Assembly (NCBI RefSeq): GCF_011393025.1
Contig: NZ_JAAOEO010000029.1
Span: 1-39,524, forward strand
Reading direction: 5' to 3'
Source: Neobacillus terrae
Lineage (GTDB): Bacteria > Bacillota > Bacilli > Bacillales > Cytobacillaceae
Length of the DNA: 39,524 bases
Position numbers and translations under genes: made by a program. Below, in pieces: positions 7,820-16,898 of this stretch. The notes under the pieces are model-generated. The model worked only from the letters and a program-made list of their open reading frames with translations, did no database searches and was not told the DNA's origin. How positions within the stretch are numbered: position 1 is the first letter of the stretch; every line of letters starts with the position of its first letter.

Positions 7820-7856
7820 ATCTGATTAAGTAAGGAATTTTAAAGGAGGATGAATA

Positions 7857-9350
7857 ATGGTCGAACTAAAGAATAGCGTAATCAATCTTAAGATGTATAT
7901 CAATGGTGAATGGAAGGAGGCAAAGGGTGGTGAAACGCGTCCCGTTTATAATCCCGCAACGGGAGAAGTGATTACCTATGCATCGGAAGGATCCGTTGCT
8001 GATGCAAGGGCTGCCATTTTTGCATCACGGAACGCATTTGAAGCTGGTGTTTGGTCCGATATTTCTGCACAGGAAAGGGCCTCTTATTTATTAAAAATTG
8101 CCGATAAGATTGACGAATACGCTGATGAATTAACACAACTTGAAACGATGGATAACGGTAAACCGTTAAGAGAAGCAGGTTTTGATGTTGCTGATGCAGC
8201 TTCTTGCTTCCGCTATTATGCAGGTTTGATTAGAAATCCGGATGGCCAGACCTATCATGTTGCAGATCCGATGCAGGCGATGGTAGTCAGAGAACCAATA
8301 GGTGTTTGTGGCTTAATTGTTCCTTGGAATTACCCCCTTTTAATGAGCGTTTGGAAAATAGCCCCGGCACTTGCAGCAGGGAATACGATTGTTTTTAAAC
8401 CATCTGAATTAACACCTGTTACTCCAACAAAGCTATTTGAAATTTTTGAGGAGGTTGGCCTGCCAAAAGGAGTCGCCAATATGGTTATGGGAGCAGGTCC
8501 TGTAGTTGGTCATGAAATCGCTTCCCATCCGGAGGTCGACATGGTTTCATTTACCGGTGGAACGAAAACAGGTAAACACATTATGAAAACCGCTGCAGAC
8601 ACAATGAAAAAGGTTTCTTTAGAGCTAGGTGGAAAATCCCCGAATATCATTTTTGCCGATGCAGATTTTGAAACAGCTGTTGATTACGCACTATTTGGAA
8701 TCTATGCAGGTTCTGGTCAAGTTTGTTCCGCGGGATCACGAATTCTCGTAGAGGAAAGCATTTACGATAAGTTTGTGGAGAGATTTGTAGAAAGAGCCAA
8801 GAATATTCAGGTTGGACCTGGGGATCATCCAAAGACAGAAATGGGCCCGCTTGTCAGCAAGCAGCATTTAGAAAAAGTCCTTCATTATATTGAGCTAGGT
8901 CAGAAGGAAGGGGCAACCGTTGCATGCGGCGGTAACCGAATTGTCGATAATGGTTTAGAAAATGGCTACTTTGTTCAGCCGACAGTATTAGTGGATGTAA
9001 AGCAGGAGATGAGAATAGTTCAAGAGGAAATTTTCGGTCCAGTAGTGGTGATTCAAAGATTTAAGGATGAGGAAGAAGCTATTAAGCTTGCAAATGGAAC
9101 CGTTTATGGATTAGCAGGCGGCGTTTTTACAAACGATGGCGCTAAAGGTCTCAGAGTAGTGAAGAAACTTCGCTCTGGAATCACCTGGGTAAATTCATAC
9201 CATCCAACCTATAATGAAGCGCCTTGGGGCGGCTATAAACAGAGCGGTATTGGCCGCAGTTTAGGTACGTTTGGCTTAGAAGAATTCCAAGAAATTAAAC
9301 AAATCAATGTAAATTTACAGGTTGAACCAATAGGCTGGTTTTCAAACTAA
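7857..9350 (+). CDS. NAD(P)-dependent aldehyde dehydrogenase, probably 4-aminobutyraldehyde dehydrogenase
   Basis: A 497-residue cytosolic class-3 aldehyde dehydrogenase. The general base Glu256 is in ELGGKSPN and the nucleophile Cys290 in GQVCSAGSR; the cofactor-binding PWNYP and FTGG segments are present. The family covers betaine-, phenylacetaldehyde- and aminobutyraldehyde dehydrogenases. Next to patA and gabT, oxidation of 4-aminobutanal (the PatA product) to GABA is the likely job, the role of PatD/PuuC in E. coli. The start ATG 7857 follows AAAGGAGGATGA. It is the first gene after the sigma-54 promoter and patA begins 19 bp after its stop. Family call is firm; substrate is inferred from context. 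Confidence 0.88.
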   Translation: MVELKNSVINLKMYINGEWKEAKGGETRPVYNPATGEVITYASEGSVADARAAIFASRNAFEAGVWSDISAQERASYLLKIADKIDEYADELTQLETMDNGKPLREAGFDVADAASCFRYYAGLIRNPDGQTYHVADPMQAMVVREPIGVCGLIVPWNYPLLMSVWKIAPALAAGNTIVFKPSELTPVTPTKLFEIFEEVGLPKGVANMVMGAGPVVGHEIASHPEVDMVSFTGGTKTGKHIMKTAADTMKKVSLELGGKSPNIIFADADFETAVDYALFGIYAGSGQVCSAGSRILVEESIYDKFVERFVERAKNIQVGPGDHPKTEMGPLVSKQHLEKVLHYIELGQKEGATVACGGNRIVDNGLENGYFVQPTVLVDVKQEMRIVQEEIFGPVVVIQRFKDEEEAIKLANGTVYGLAGGVFTNDGAKGLRVVKKLRSGITWVNSYHPTYNEAPWGGYKQSGIGRSLGTFGLEEFQEIKQINVNLQVEPIGWFSN

Positions 9351-9369
9351 TTAAAAAGGAGCAAGTAAA

Positions 9370-10743
9370 ATGGGTATCGATCTAAGTCGAGAGGCAACAA
9401 ATGAGCAAAAACATAATGTTACGGATTATATTAATAAGGTTTTAAATCTAATAGAAAAAGAGCAAATCAGTGAAGAAGAGGCAGCCTGGATTACAAAGGA
9501 GACAGTGGATGGCTTCCGTGAACATGTAAACCCAGGGTTCTTAGCCTATCGGAAAACTGTCACAAAAGATGGACAATTCGCTGCAGTTGAATGGTCGGAT
9601 AATGGAGCCTGCTTTAAAGATGTAAATGGAAAAGAATACATTGACTGTCTTGGCGGATTCGGGATTTATAATGTTGGCCACCGCAATCCAAAGGTTGTGA
9701 AGGCAGTTACTGACCAATTAAAGCGTCAAGCTCTTCACAGCCAGGACCTGCTCGACCCGCTGCGTGCGATCTTAGCTAAAATTTTAGCTGATATTACACC
9801 AGGCGACCTGAAATACGCTTTTTTTACAAACAGTGGAACAGAAAGTGTTGAAGCAGCATTAAAACTTGCCAAAATGTACAGTGAGCGAACAACTTTTATT
9901 TCAACAACTCGTGCTTTCCATGGGAAAAGCCTTGGTTCATTATCTGGAACCGCAAAAGGAATGTTCAGAAAACCGTTCCTTCCGTTAATCCCTGGATTCC
10001 GTCATGTGCCATTTGGTGATATTGATATGATGAGGAAAACATTCGAGGTCTGCACTTCTGTCGGGGAAGACGTGGCAGCAGTTATTCTTGAGCCAATCCA
10101 AGGTGAAGGGGGAATCATACTTCCACCTGAAAACTATTTAAAAGGAGTCAGAGAGCTTTGTGACCAGTTTGGGGCGTTGTTAATTTTTGATGAAGTACAA
10201 ACTGGAATGGGACGGACAGGCAAAATGTTTGCTGCAGATTTATATGAAGTGGTTCCTGATATTATCTGTCTAGCAAAAGCGTTTGGCGGAGGTGTGATGC
10301 CGGCTGGTGCGATTGTGGCTAAGGAAGAAGTATTCAAGAGCTGGTTCCCTAATCCATTTATGCATACAACAACCTTCGGTGGAAATCCATTGGCATGTGC
10401 TGCTGCGATTGCAACAATTGGCGTTTTGATTGAAGAAAAATTACCAGAAAGAGCAGCGGAAGTCGGAGGATATTTCCTGGAAGAATTGCAAGAAGCTGCT
10501 AAGGGTCATGAGGATAAAGTTCTAGAAATTCGTGGAAAAGGGTTAATGATTGGTATTGAGTTTCATAAAGATGAAATCGGTTATGAAGTATCAAAAGGAA
10601 TGTTTGACCTTGGCGTACTAGTTGCCGGAACTTTAATTAACTCAAAGACCATCCGAATAGAACCAGCACTGACAATTAGCTATGAAGAAGTCGATAAAGT
10701 AGTCAGCACCTTCAAGCAGGTATTATCTACAGTCAAAGAATAA
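9370..10743 (+). CDS. patA: Putrescine aminotransferase (PatA)
   Basis: A 457-residue class-III PLP aminotransferase that transfers an amino group from putrescine to 2-oxoglutarate, giving 4-aminobutanal. It follows E. coli PatA along its length: EHVNPGFLAYRK near residue 51, IDCLGGFGIYNVGHRNP, ALHSQDLLDPLRA, the PLP-contact Asp274 in FDEVQTGMGRTGKMFA, Schiff-base Lys303 in CLAKAFGGGVMP, and HTTTFGGNPLACAAA. The N-terminal extension of about 50 residues before EHVNPGF is also a PatA trait. A clear AAAGGAG lies before the ATG. It lies between its predicted downstream enzyme (aldehyde dehydrogenase) and gabT in one operon. No damage is seen. Confidence 0.93.
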   Translation: MGIDLSREATNEQKHNVTDYINKVLNLIEKEQISEEEAAWITKETVDGFREHVNPGFLAYRKTVTKDGQFAAVEWSDNGACFKDVNGKEYIDCLGGFGIYNVGHRNPKVVKAVTDQLKRQALHSQDLLDPLRAILAKILADITPGDLKYAFFTNSGTESVEAALKLAKMYSERTTFISTTRAFHGKSLGSLSGTAKGMFRKPFLPLIPGFRHVPFGDIDMMRKTFEVCTSVGEDVAAVILEPIQGEGGIILPPENYLKGVRELCDQFGALLIFDEVQTGMGRTGKMFAADLYEVVPDIICLAKAFGGGVMPAGAIVAKEEVFKSWFPNPFMHTTTFGGNPLACAAAIATIGVLIEEKLPERAAEVGGYFLEELQEAAKGHEDKVLEIRGKGLMIGIEFHKDEIGYEVSKGMFDLGVLVAGTLINSKTIRIEPALTISYEEVDKVVSTFKQVLSTVKE

Positions 10744-10791
10744 CATTTCATTCTTTAAAGGATGATTTTTATACAGGGGAGAGCAGTTAAC

Positions 10792-12159
10792 ATGGAAAAG
10801 AAATTTGTTAAGCTCCAAACAGCGATACCGGGTCCAAAATCAAACGAGCTATTTGAGTTTAGAAATAAATATGTGCCTAAAGGAATCAGTAATAATTGCA
10901 CTTCCTTTGTTAAAAAAGCACAGGGAGCTCTTGTTGAAGATGTTGATGGCAATACTTATATCGATTTTGCGGGTGCGATTGGAACGCTAAATGTAGGGCA
11001 TACACATCCAAGGGTTGTAAGAGCCCTGCAGGAGCAGGTAAGCCAATTTATTCACACGGGCTTTAATGTCATGATGTACGAATCGTATATTAAACTGGCT
11101 GAGCGACTTTGCAAGCTGGCACCAGGAAAATTTGCGAAACAGGCAGCATTTTTTAACAGTGGAGCTGAAGCCGTCGAAAACGCTGTGAAAATCGCACGCA
11201 AATATACAAAACGGCAAGGAATCGTATCGTTTACCCGCGGTTTCCATGGCAGAACGTTGATGACGATGACAATGACAGGTAAAGTGAAGCCTTATAAATA
11301 CGGATTTGGACCATTTGCTCCAGAGGTTTACAAGGCTCCTTATCCTTATTTCTATCGTCGCCCTGATGGAATGAACGAAGAGCAATATAGTGCCATGATA
11401 ATTGAGCAGTTTGAACAGTTTTTACTTGCCGAAGCAGCTCCTGAAAGCATTGCGGCTGTTGTAATGGAGCCCATTCAAGGAGAAGGCGGTTTTATTATAC
11501 CGGATGCCGCGTTTGTGAAAACGGTAAGAGAAATCTGCTCTCAACATGGAATCTTATTTATTGCTGATGAAATCCAAACTGGATTTGCCAGAACCGGTAA
11601 ATATTTTGCCATTGAACATTTCGATGTCGTTCCTGATTTGATTACAATCTCAAAATCAATGGGTGCTGGCGTACCAATAAGTGGTGTCATCGGCAGGGCG
11701 GACGTAATGGATGCTGCTGATGTCGGAGAAATTGGTGGAACCTACGCTGGAAGCCCGCTTGGCTGCCGTGCTGCCCTGACGGTCTTAGATATTATTGAAA
11801 GTGAAAATCTTAATGAAAGAGCGCAAATTTTAGGGGATAGTGTCCTTAAAAAAATGAAGCTTTTTGCTGAACGCTTTGAGTGCATTGGTGATGTACGCGG
11901 ATTAGGAGCCATGTGCGCCATGGAAATTGTAAAAGGTAAACATGATATGACACCAGATAAACAGGCAGTCAATAAAATTATAAAAGAAGCAAATGAGCGT
12001 GGCCTTATGATACTAAGTGCAGGAATTTATGGGAACGTAATCCGAATTCTCATGCCATTAACAATAACCGATGATCAGCTTGAAGAAGGATTGCAAATAC
12101 TGGAGGAAGCCATTGAAGCGGTAGTAGTAAATGATCCTGGAGAGTCAGTTAGGAGGTAA
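10792..12159 (+). CDS. gabT: 4-aminobutyrate aminotransferase (GabT)
   Basis: A 455-residue class-III PLP aminotransferase that converts GABA plus 2-oxoglutarate to succinate semialdehyde plus glutamate. GabT hallmarks: FAGAIGTLNVGHTHPRVV, FFNSGAEAVENAVKIAR, GFHGRT, EPIQGEGGF, PLP Asp259 in ADEIQTGFARTGK, and Schiff-base Lys288 in SKSMGAGVPISG. The start is ATG 10792 behind AGGGGAGAG; the in-frame ATG at 10762 lacks a spaced ribosome site. Its last codons overlap the ribosome site of gabD (AGGAGG at 12151-12156), so the two are tightly linked. It is third gene of the sigma-54 operon. Confidence 0.92.
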   Translation: MEKKFVKLQTAIPGPKSNELFEFRNKYVPKGISNNCTSFVKKAQGALVEDVDGNTYIDFAGAIGTLNVGHTHPRVVRALQEQVSQFIHTGFNVMMYESYIKLAERLCKLAPGKFAKQAAFFNSGAEAVENAVKIARKYTKRQGIVSFTRGFHGRTLMTMTMTGKVKPYKYGFGPFAPEVYKAPYPYFYRRPDGMNEEQYSAMIIEQFEQFLLAEAAPESIAAVVMEPIQGEGGFIIPDAAFVKTVREICSQHGILFIADEIQTGFARTGKYFAIEHFDVVPDLITISKSMGAGVPISGVIGRADVMDAADVGEIGGTYAGSPLGCRAALTVLDIIESENLNERAQILGDSVLKKMKLFAERFECIGDVRGLGAMCAMEIVKGKHDMTPDKQAVNKIIKEANERGLMILSAGIYGNVIRILMPLTITDDQLEEGLQILEEAIEAVVVNDPGESVRR

Positions 12160-12162
12160 TGT

Positions 12163-13623
12163 ATGGAAATCCTGGAGCGAAACTATCAAATTTATCCTAT
12201 GTATCTTGATGGAAAATGGATTGGGAATGATTATGAGGTTTTTACGGAAATAGTTAATCCTGCGACGAATGAAGTCATAGGTGCCGTTCCGACAGGTGGA
12301 GTATATGAAGCGGAAAAGGCTGTTGATTCTGCATCCAATGCATTTAAAACGTGGTCGAAAAAAACTGCTGATGAGCGGTATCAGCTTTTGATGAAATGGT
12401 TCTATTTAATTGAAGAAAACAAACATGAAATCGCCAGAATTATGACGATTGAGCAAGGGAAACCATTAAAAGAGGCGTTAGGAGAGGTTCAGTATGCCAA
12501 TGGGTTTATCTCCTGGTATGCAGAAGAGGGGAAAAGGATTTATGGTGAAACTATTCCTGCCTCTCACCCAAATAAACGAATTCTCGTAAGAAAAGAACCG
12601 GTGGGAGTGATTGCAGCGATCACTCCTTGGAATTTCCCAGCAGCGATGATTACCCGAAAAGTAGCTCCTGCTCTTGCAGCAGGATGTACAGCTGTTATAA
12701 AACCTGCAAATCAAACACCACTTACTGCTCTAAAACTGGCAGAGCTTGCTCATGAAGCAAGAATTCCAAACGGAGTGTTAAATGTTATAACAGGAAGATC
12801 CACTGAAATTGGTGAAGTTTGGTTAAAGGATCCTCGAGTAAGGAAAATTACCTTTACTGGTTCAACAGAGGTTGGAAAAGTCTTGATGAGAGGTGCAGCT
12901 GAAAATGTAAAAAAAGTTTCACTTGAGCTTGGCGGCAATGCACCGTTTATTGTCATGGAAGATGCTAATTTAGAGAAAGCTGCAGTCGGACTTATTCAAT
13001 CAAAATTTCGAAATGCCGGCCAAACCTGTATCTGTACGAATCGGGTTTATGTTCAAGAAACAGTTTCAGAGCAATTTATTCAACTCTTTCAGAAAGAACT
13101 TGAGAAGCTTAAAGTCGGCAATGGTCTAGAAGAAGGAACTGATATAGGACCGTTAATTGATAAATCCGCTTATAAAAAAGTAGAAGGTCTCGTCCATGAT
13201 GCCCTGAAAAAGGGAGGGAAGGTCACGTATAGCGGTCTAAAGCCTGTTAACGAGAATGGCTATTTCTATGCTCCTGCCATCCTGACCAACATTAACGACG
13301 ATATGGAGTGTATGAAGGATGAAATCTTTGGTCCTTTAGCACCAATCTCGACCTTTAAAACTGAAGAAGAAGTGATTGAACGGGCAAATGATTCTTCTTA
13401 TGGACTGGCTGCCTATGTTTATACCGAAAATTTAAATCGTTCCTTTCGAATTACAGAAGAGTTAGAATATGGGATCATCGGACTGAATGATGCTTTGCCT
13501 TCAGCTGTCCAGGTTCCATTCGGAGGTTATAAAGAAAGCGGTCTCGGCAGAGAAGGCGGACATTACGGAATTGAAGAATTTTTAGAAGTAAAATATATAT
13601 CGATTGGTTTGGATATAAATTAA
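12163..13623 (+). CDS. gabD: Succinate-semialdehyde dehydrogenase (GabD)
   Basis: A 486-residue aldehyde dehydrogenase that oxidises succinate semialdehyde to succinate, the last step from putrescine into the TCA cycle. Catalytic Glu256 is in SLELGGNAP and Cys289 in NAGQTCICTNR; the CxC pair (289, 291) is typical of GabD. The N-terminal YLDGKW and GKPLKEALGEV segments also fit the family. ATG 12163 begins 4 bp after the gabT stop, with AGGAGG inside the gabT end. No good terminator was found directly after it. Family certain; substrate strongly supported by the adjacent gabT. Confidence 0.9.
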   Translation: MEILERNYQIYPMYLDGKWIGNDYEVFTEIVNPATNEVIGAVPTGGVYEAEKAVDSASNAFKTWSKKTADERYQLLMKWFYLIEENKHEIARIMTIEQGKPLKEALGEVQYANGFISWYAEEGKRIYGETIPASHPNKRILVRKEPVGVIAAITPWNFPAAMITRKVAPALAAGCTAVIKPANQTPLTALKLAELAHEARIPNGVLNVITGRSTEIGEVWLKDPRVRKITFTGSTEVGKVLMRGAAENVKKVSLELGGNAPFIVMEDANLEKAAVGLIQSKFRNAGQTCICTNRVYVQETVSEQFIQLFQKELEKLKVGNGLEEGTDIGPLIDKSAYKKVEGLVHDALKKGGKVTYSGLKPVNENGYFYAPAILTNINDDMECMKDEIFGPLAPISTFKTEEEVIERANDSSYGLAAYVYTENLNRSFRITEELEYGIIGLNDALPSAVQVPFGGYKESGLGREGGHYGIEEFLEVKYISIGLDIN

Positions 13624-13972
13624 TATATTTTCTATAAAAAAGAATTAATCAAGAAAGCACGCACGATGGCAACTAGTACGTACAAAATTGCAGATCTTTT
13701 AGATTAACCAATCGACTGTTGTAGGTAAGTTAAACAAGATAGATATGACGTAATGTCTTAATAATTACTGATAATGCATTGCAAATATAGGTATCGATAA
13801 TGCTGTTTATGTGTAATTCATTATTTTTATAATGCAGAGGTGCATTGCAATCATAAGAAATAAGTGATTAAAAAAGTATAAATCAGGTGAATTCAGTGTT
13901 TTTATAAAATTTCAGAATATTCGAACGATTATTGCATTTATTATAGGTAGATTGAACTGAGGAGGAAAGTCT
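13624..13972 (+). promoter_or_regulatory. gabD-potD gap with a repeated TGCATTGCAA site
   Basis: There is no gene in these 349 bp and no sigma-54 signature. The 10-mer TGCATTGCAA occurs twice, at 13775-13784 and 13841-13850 (66 bp apart), each set in AT-rich DNA with ATAATGC nearby. It is a candidate operator pair for the ABC-transporter operon. The bound protein is unknown, and the match could be chance. Confidence 0.35.
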
Positions 13973-15076
13973 ATGAACAAAAAACTTTGGTCGATAATTT
14001 GGCTCGCTTTGAGTTGTATGCTGGTGTTAGCAGCGTGCGGAGGAGATAAGCAAAGCAGCAGCCAGCCTGCAGCATCAAAGGGTAATGGGAAAACACTCAA
14101 CCTGCTCACTTGGGAAGGGTATGCTGATCCTAAATTTGTAAAGGGATTTGAAAAAAAATATGGGGTGAAAGTTACAGCTACATATTTTGGATCAAGTGAT
14201 GAGCTTGTCTCAAAATTGAAAGGCGGTGGCGGGAACGTTTACGATGTAATATCACCATCCTCTGATGTAGCCGGCTATCTAGTGCAGGAGAAACTAGTTG
14301 CACCCGTTAATCTAGACAATGTCCCGAATTATAAAAATTTAGCTTCAAAGCTGGTCGACATGAATGATGTCAAAAAGGGTGGAAAAGTTTATGGCATTCC
14401 GTTTACTTGGGGGCCGGATTCTTTAATTTATGATGCGGATGTCATTAAGGACCCGCCGGATAGCTGGGATATTTTTTGGGACGCAAAATATAAGGGCAAA
14501 GTCTCCATATGGGATGATATTTCAAATATTTACTTAGTGGGTCAAATGGTTGGGTTAGATAAAAACGATCCATCTGCTATATACAACATGACGAATCAAC
14601 AACTGGAGGATGCTAAGAAAAAATTAATAGATTTAAAGCCGCAAATTCGTAAATATTGGTCGAGTGCCGGGGAACTTAATGATCTCTTTTCCAATAAGGA
14701 AGTTGTCTTAGCAGTAGGCTGGCCGCTTACTCCGACAACTGTCAACCCTTCTGGAAGAAACTTAAAAGAAGTTATTCCTAAAGAAGGAATTACCGGCTGG
14801 ATTGACAGACTGATGATTGTCAACTCTTCCCCGAATAAGAAGCTGGCCGAGAAGTATATCAACTATGTGATTGAAGCTCAAACGCAAAAGCTTGTTAGTG
14901 ATGCTACAGGATATGGGGTAGCAAATAAGGATGCAGTGAAATATATGACGGAAGAGCAAGCTAAGGCTATTCATATCGATGATATGGATAATTATATGAA
15001 GCAGATTAATTTTTGGCAATTTGTAAAAAACAGAGATAAGTACAACGAGATTTGGAATGAGGTAAAAGCACAGTAA
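13973..15076 (+). CDS. potD: Spermidine/putrescine ABC transporter substrate-binding lipoprotein (PotD-like)
   Basis: A 367-residue extracytoplasmic binding protein. The signal peptide has a lipobox LAAC (Cys22), so it is lipid-anchored outside the membrane. The mature part has the PotD-type features LNLLTWEGY, YDVISPSSDVAGYLVQEKLV and GIPFTWGPDSLIYD, and a late VGWPLTP segment. The start ATG 13973 follows GAGGAGGAAAG. It is first in a four-gene import operon (binding protein, two permeases, ATPase) behind the putrescine catabolic genes. The ligand could be putrescine, spermidine or a related compound; PotF-type putrescine specificity cannot be told apart by eye. Confidence 0.85.
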   Translation: MNKKLWSIIWLALSCMLVLAACGGDKQSSSQPAASKGNGKTLNLLTWEGYADPKFVKGFEKKYGVKVTATYFGSSDELVSKLKGGGGNVYDVISPSSDVAGYLVQEKLVAPVNLDNVPNYKNLASKLVDMNDVKKGGKVYGIPFTWGPDSLIYDADVIKDPPDSWDIFWDAKYKGKVSIWDDISNIYLVGQMVGLDKNDPSAIYNMTNQQLEDAKKKLIDLKPQIRKYWSSAGELNDLFSNKEVVLAVGWPLTPTTVNPSGRNLKEVIPKEGITGWIDRLMIVNSSPNKKLAEKYINYVIEAQTQKLVSDATGYGVANKDAVKYMTEEQAKAIHIDDMDNYMKQINFWQFVKNRDKYNEIWNEVKAQ

Positions 15077-15153
15077 AGAAGTTACCAGAGTTAAAAAAAT
15101 CAATTTCTGGTGATCAGATTGCGATTTTCGGGTCGCTTAATGGAGGCAGTTGT

Positions 15154-16086
15154 ATGTCTGTAAACATATCTACACCGGTTCGAAATACGAGCATTGAAAA
15201 AAAAAAGAAGAAGCATCGGTTTAAACCGAGGTTATTGATTTTACTCATTCCCCCACTTATCTGGTTGTCTGTTTTTCTATTCACACCTTATGTCGCCCTC
15301 TTCTTGAACAGCTTTTGGAGGGTGGATTTTGGAACTATTGTTCATACGTTTACCTGGGATAATTATATAAAATTTTTTACGAACGATTTGTACTATGGGA
15401 CACTCCTGAAAACGTTAAAAATAGCGTCTCTAGTCACAATCTTTAGTGTTTTGCTCAGTTATCCTCTGGCCTACTTCATCAACTTTAAAGTCAAGAAAAA
15501 TAAACAGCTCATGTATACACTGGTGATTATTCCACTTTGGGTCAGCTATTTGGTTCGAGCGTACGCATGGAAGATTGTTCTTGGGCAGGATGGGATTTTG
15601 AACAGTTTGTTAATCAGTATAGGGATTATTGACAAACCATTAGAGGTCTTTCTGTACAGTCCATATGCTGTTGTGATTGCTTTAACGCATATTTATACAC
15701 CATGGGTGCTCATGTCGATTTACACTTCTCTAGAGCATATCCCCCGTAATCTGCAAGAAGCATCGAAAGACTTGGGGGCGGGTAGATTTCGAACTTTTTT
15801 CCAAGTTATATTGCCATTAAGCCTGCCAGGGGTGATTGCTGGCGCTACCTTTGCCTTTGTATTGGCCATGGGAGATTTTTTAGCTCCTCAATTATTAGGA
15901 GGAACGAGCAGCATGCTGATCTCGAATGTTGTATACAGTTTGTTCGGGGTTGCCAACAACTGGCCATTAGGTTCGACCATTGGAATCGTAACACTCGTTT
16001 TAGTTCTGCTGATCCTTGAAGTTACCCATCGGTTAGAAAAAAGAACATCCAGTTTTGAAAATGTCAAGGAACAAAAGGGGAGGTAA
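15154..16086 (+). CDS. potB: Polyamine ABC transporter permease (PotB-like)
   Basis: A 310-residue inner-membrane permease with about six membrane segments after a basic N-terminus (KKKKKHRFKPR). It carries the PotB-type signature PLWVSYLVRAYAWKIVLG and the EAA loop EASKDLGAGRFRTFFQVILPLSLPG, which contacts the ATPase. ATG 15154 follows AATGGAGGCAG. The next permease begins 2 bp after its stop, so the two are coupled. Confidence 0.87.
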   Translation: MSVNISTPVRNTSIEKKKKKHRFKPRLLILLIPPLIWLSVFLFTPYVALFLNSFWRVDFGTIVHTFTWDNYIKFFTNDLYYGTLLKTLKIASLVTIFSVLLSYPLAYFINFKVKKNKQLMYTLVIIPLWVSYLVRAYAWKIVLGQDGILNSLLISIGIIDKPLEVFLYSPYAVVIALTHIYTPWVLMSIYTSLEHIPRNLQEASKDLGAGRFRTFFQVILPLSLPGVIAGATFAFVLAMGDFLAPQLLGGTSSMLISNVVYSLFGVANNWPLGSTIGIVTLVLVLLILEVTHRLEKRTSSFENVKEQKGR

Positions 16087-16088
16087 AG

Positions 16089-16880
16089 ATGGAGAAGACA
16101 TCACGCTTCGATTGGATCTCGACTAGTCTTAAAGCTTCAGCTGTACTGATTTTTCTTTTTATTTATCTCCCGATGATTGTAGTAGTTGTTTATTCCTTTA
16201 ATGGGAATGCGGTCAATAGTTTTCCAGTTCTAACATGGTCTGTAAAATGGTATGGTGTAATGATGAATGACAGTGCATTATTGGCATCGTTAAAGAACAG
16301 TATTTTAGTGGCTGTTACAGGAACGATTATCGGTTTGTTCCTTGGGATTCCTGCAGCCTTTGTGGTGGACCGCTTTAGTTTTCCAGGAAAAACCATATTT
16401 GAGCGGATTGTCCTCCTGCCCATGATTTTACCGGGGATTATCACAGGTGTAGCAATGATGAGTGTTTTTGTAATGATGCGAGTCCAGTTGTCCTTAACTA
16501 CAATTCTAATCGGACATGGTACATTCCTCATTGCGGTGGTCATGACTCAGGTCTATGCCCGGCTCAAGAGATTGGACCGGGCCATTGAGGAAGCCTCAAT
16601 GGATTTAGGAGCAACGCGTTTGAAGACATTCTTTTATGTCACGTTGCCGAACATCAAAACAGCCGTGATAGGGGCTACCTTATTATCCTTTACCCTATCG
16701 ATTGATGAAATTGCTGTTAGTTATTTCTTGACAGGAAGGGAGTTAACTCTGCCTGTTCAAATCTGGGCCATGCTTCGAAGAGGAATTACACCCGAAGTCA
16801 ATGCTATTTCGACTCTCATCTTCTTTTTTTCTGTGGTTATGATTGTGATTGTAACACGGTTGAATCGAGAAGTGGATTAG
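16089..16880 (+). CDS. potC: Polyamine ABC transporter permease (PotC-like)
   Basis: A 263-residue partner permease, also with about six membrane segments. The N-terminal YLPMIVVVVYSFNGN and the EAA loop EEASMDLGATRLKTFFYVTLP are typical of PotC; SFTLSIDEIAVSYFLTG is another conserved PotC stretch. The ribosome site (AAAAGGGGAGG) lies in the end of the previous gene. It forms a heterodimer channel with the gene upstream, by family knowledge. Confidence 0.87.
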   Translation: MEKTSRFDWISTSLKASAVLIFLFIYLPMIVVVVYSFNGNAVNSFPVLTWSVKWYGVMMNDSALLASLKNSILVAVTGTIIGLFLGIPAAFVVDRFSFPGKTIFERIVLLPMILPGIITGVAMMSVFVMMRVQLSLTTILIGHGTFLIAVVMTQVYARLKRLDRAIEEASMDLGATRLKTFFYVTLPNIKTAVIGATLLSFTLSIDEIAVSYFLTGRELTLPVQIWAMLRRGITPEVNAISTLIFFFSVVMIVIVTRLNREVD

Positions 16881-16898
16881 TCTAAAGGGGATATGGAT

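Noticed and set aside
10987..11385. Long minus-strand frame inside gabT, and similar antisense frames in rocE, rocA and the activator gene
   Set aside because: Shadows of strongly coding plus-strand genes; no ribosome sites or recognisable products.
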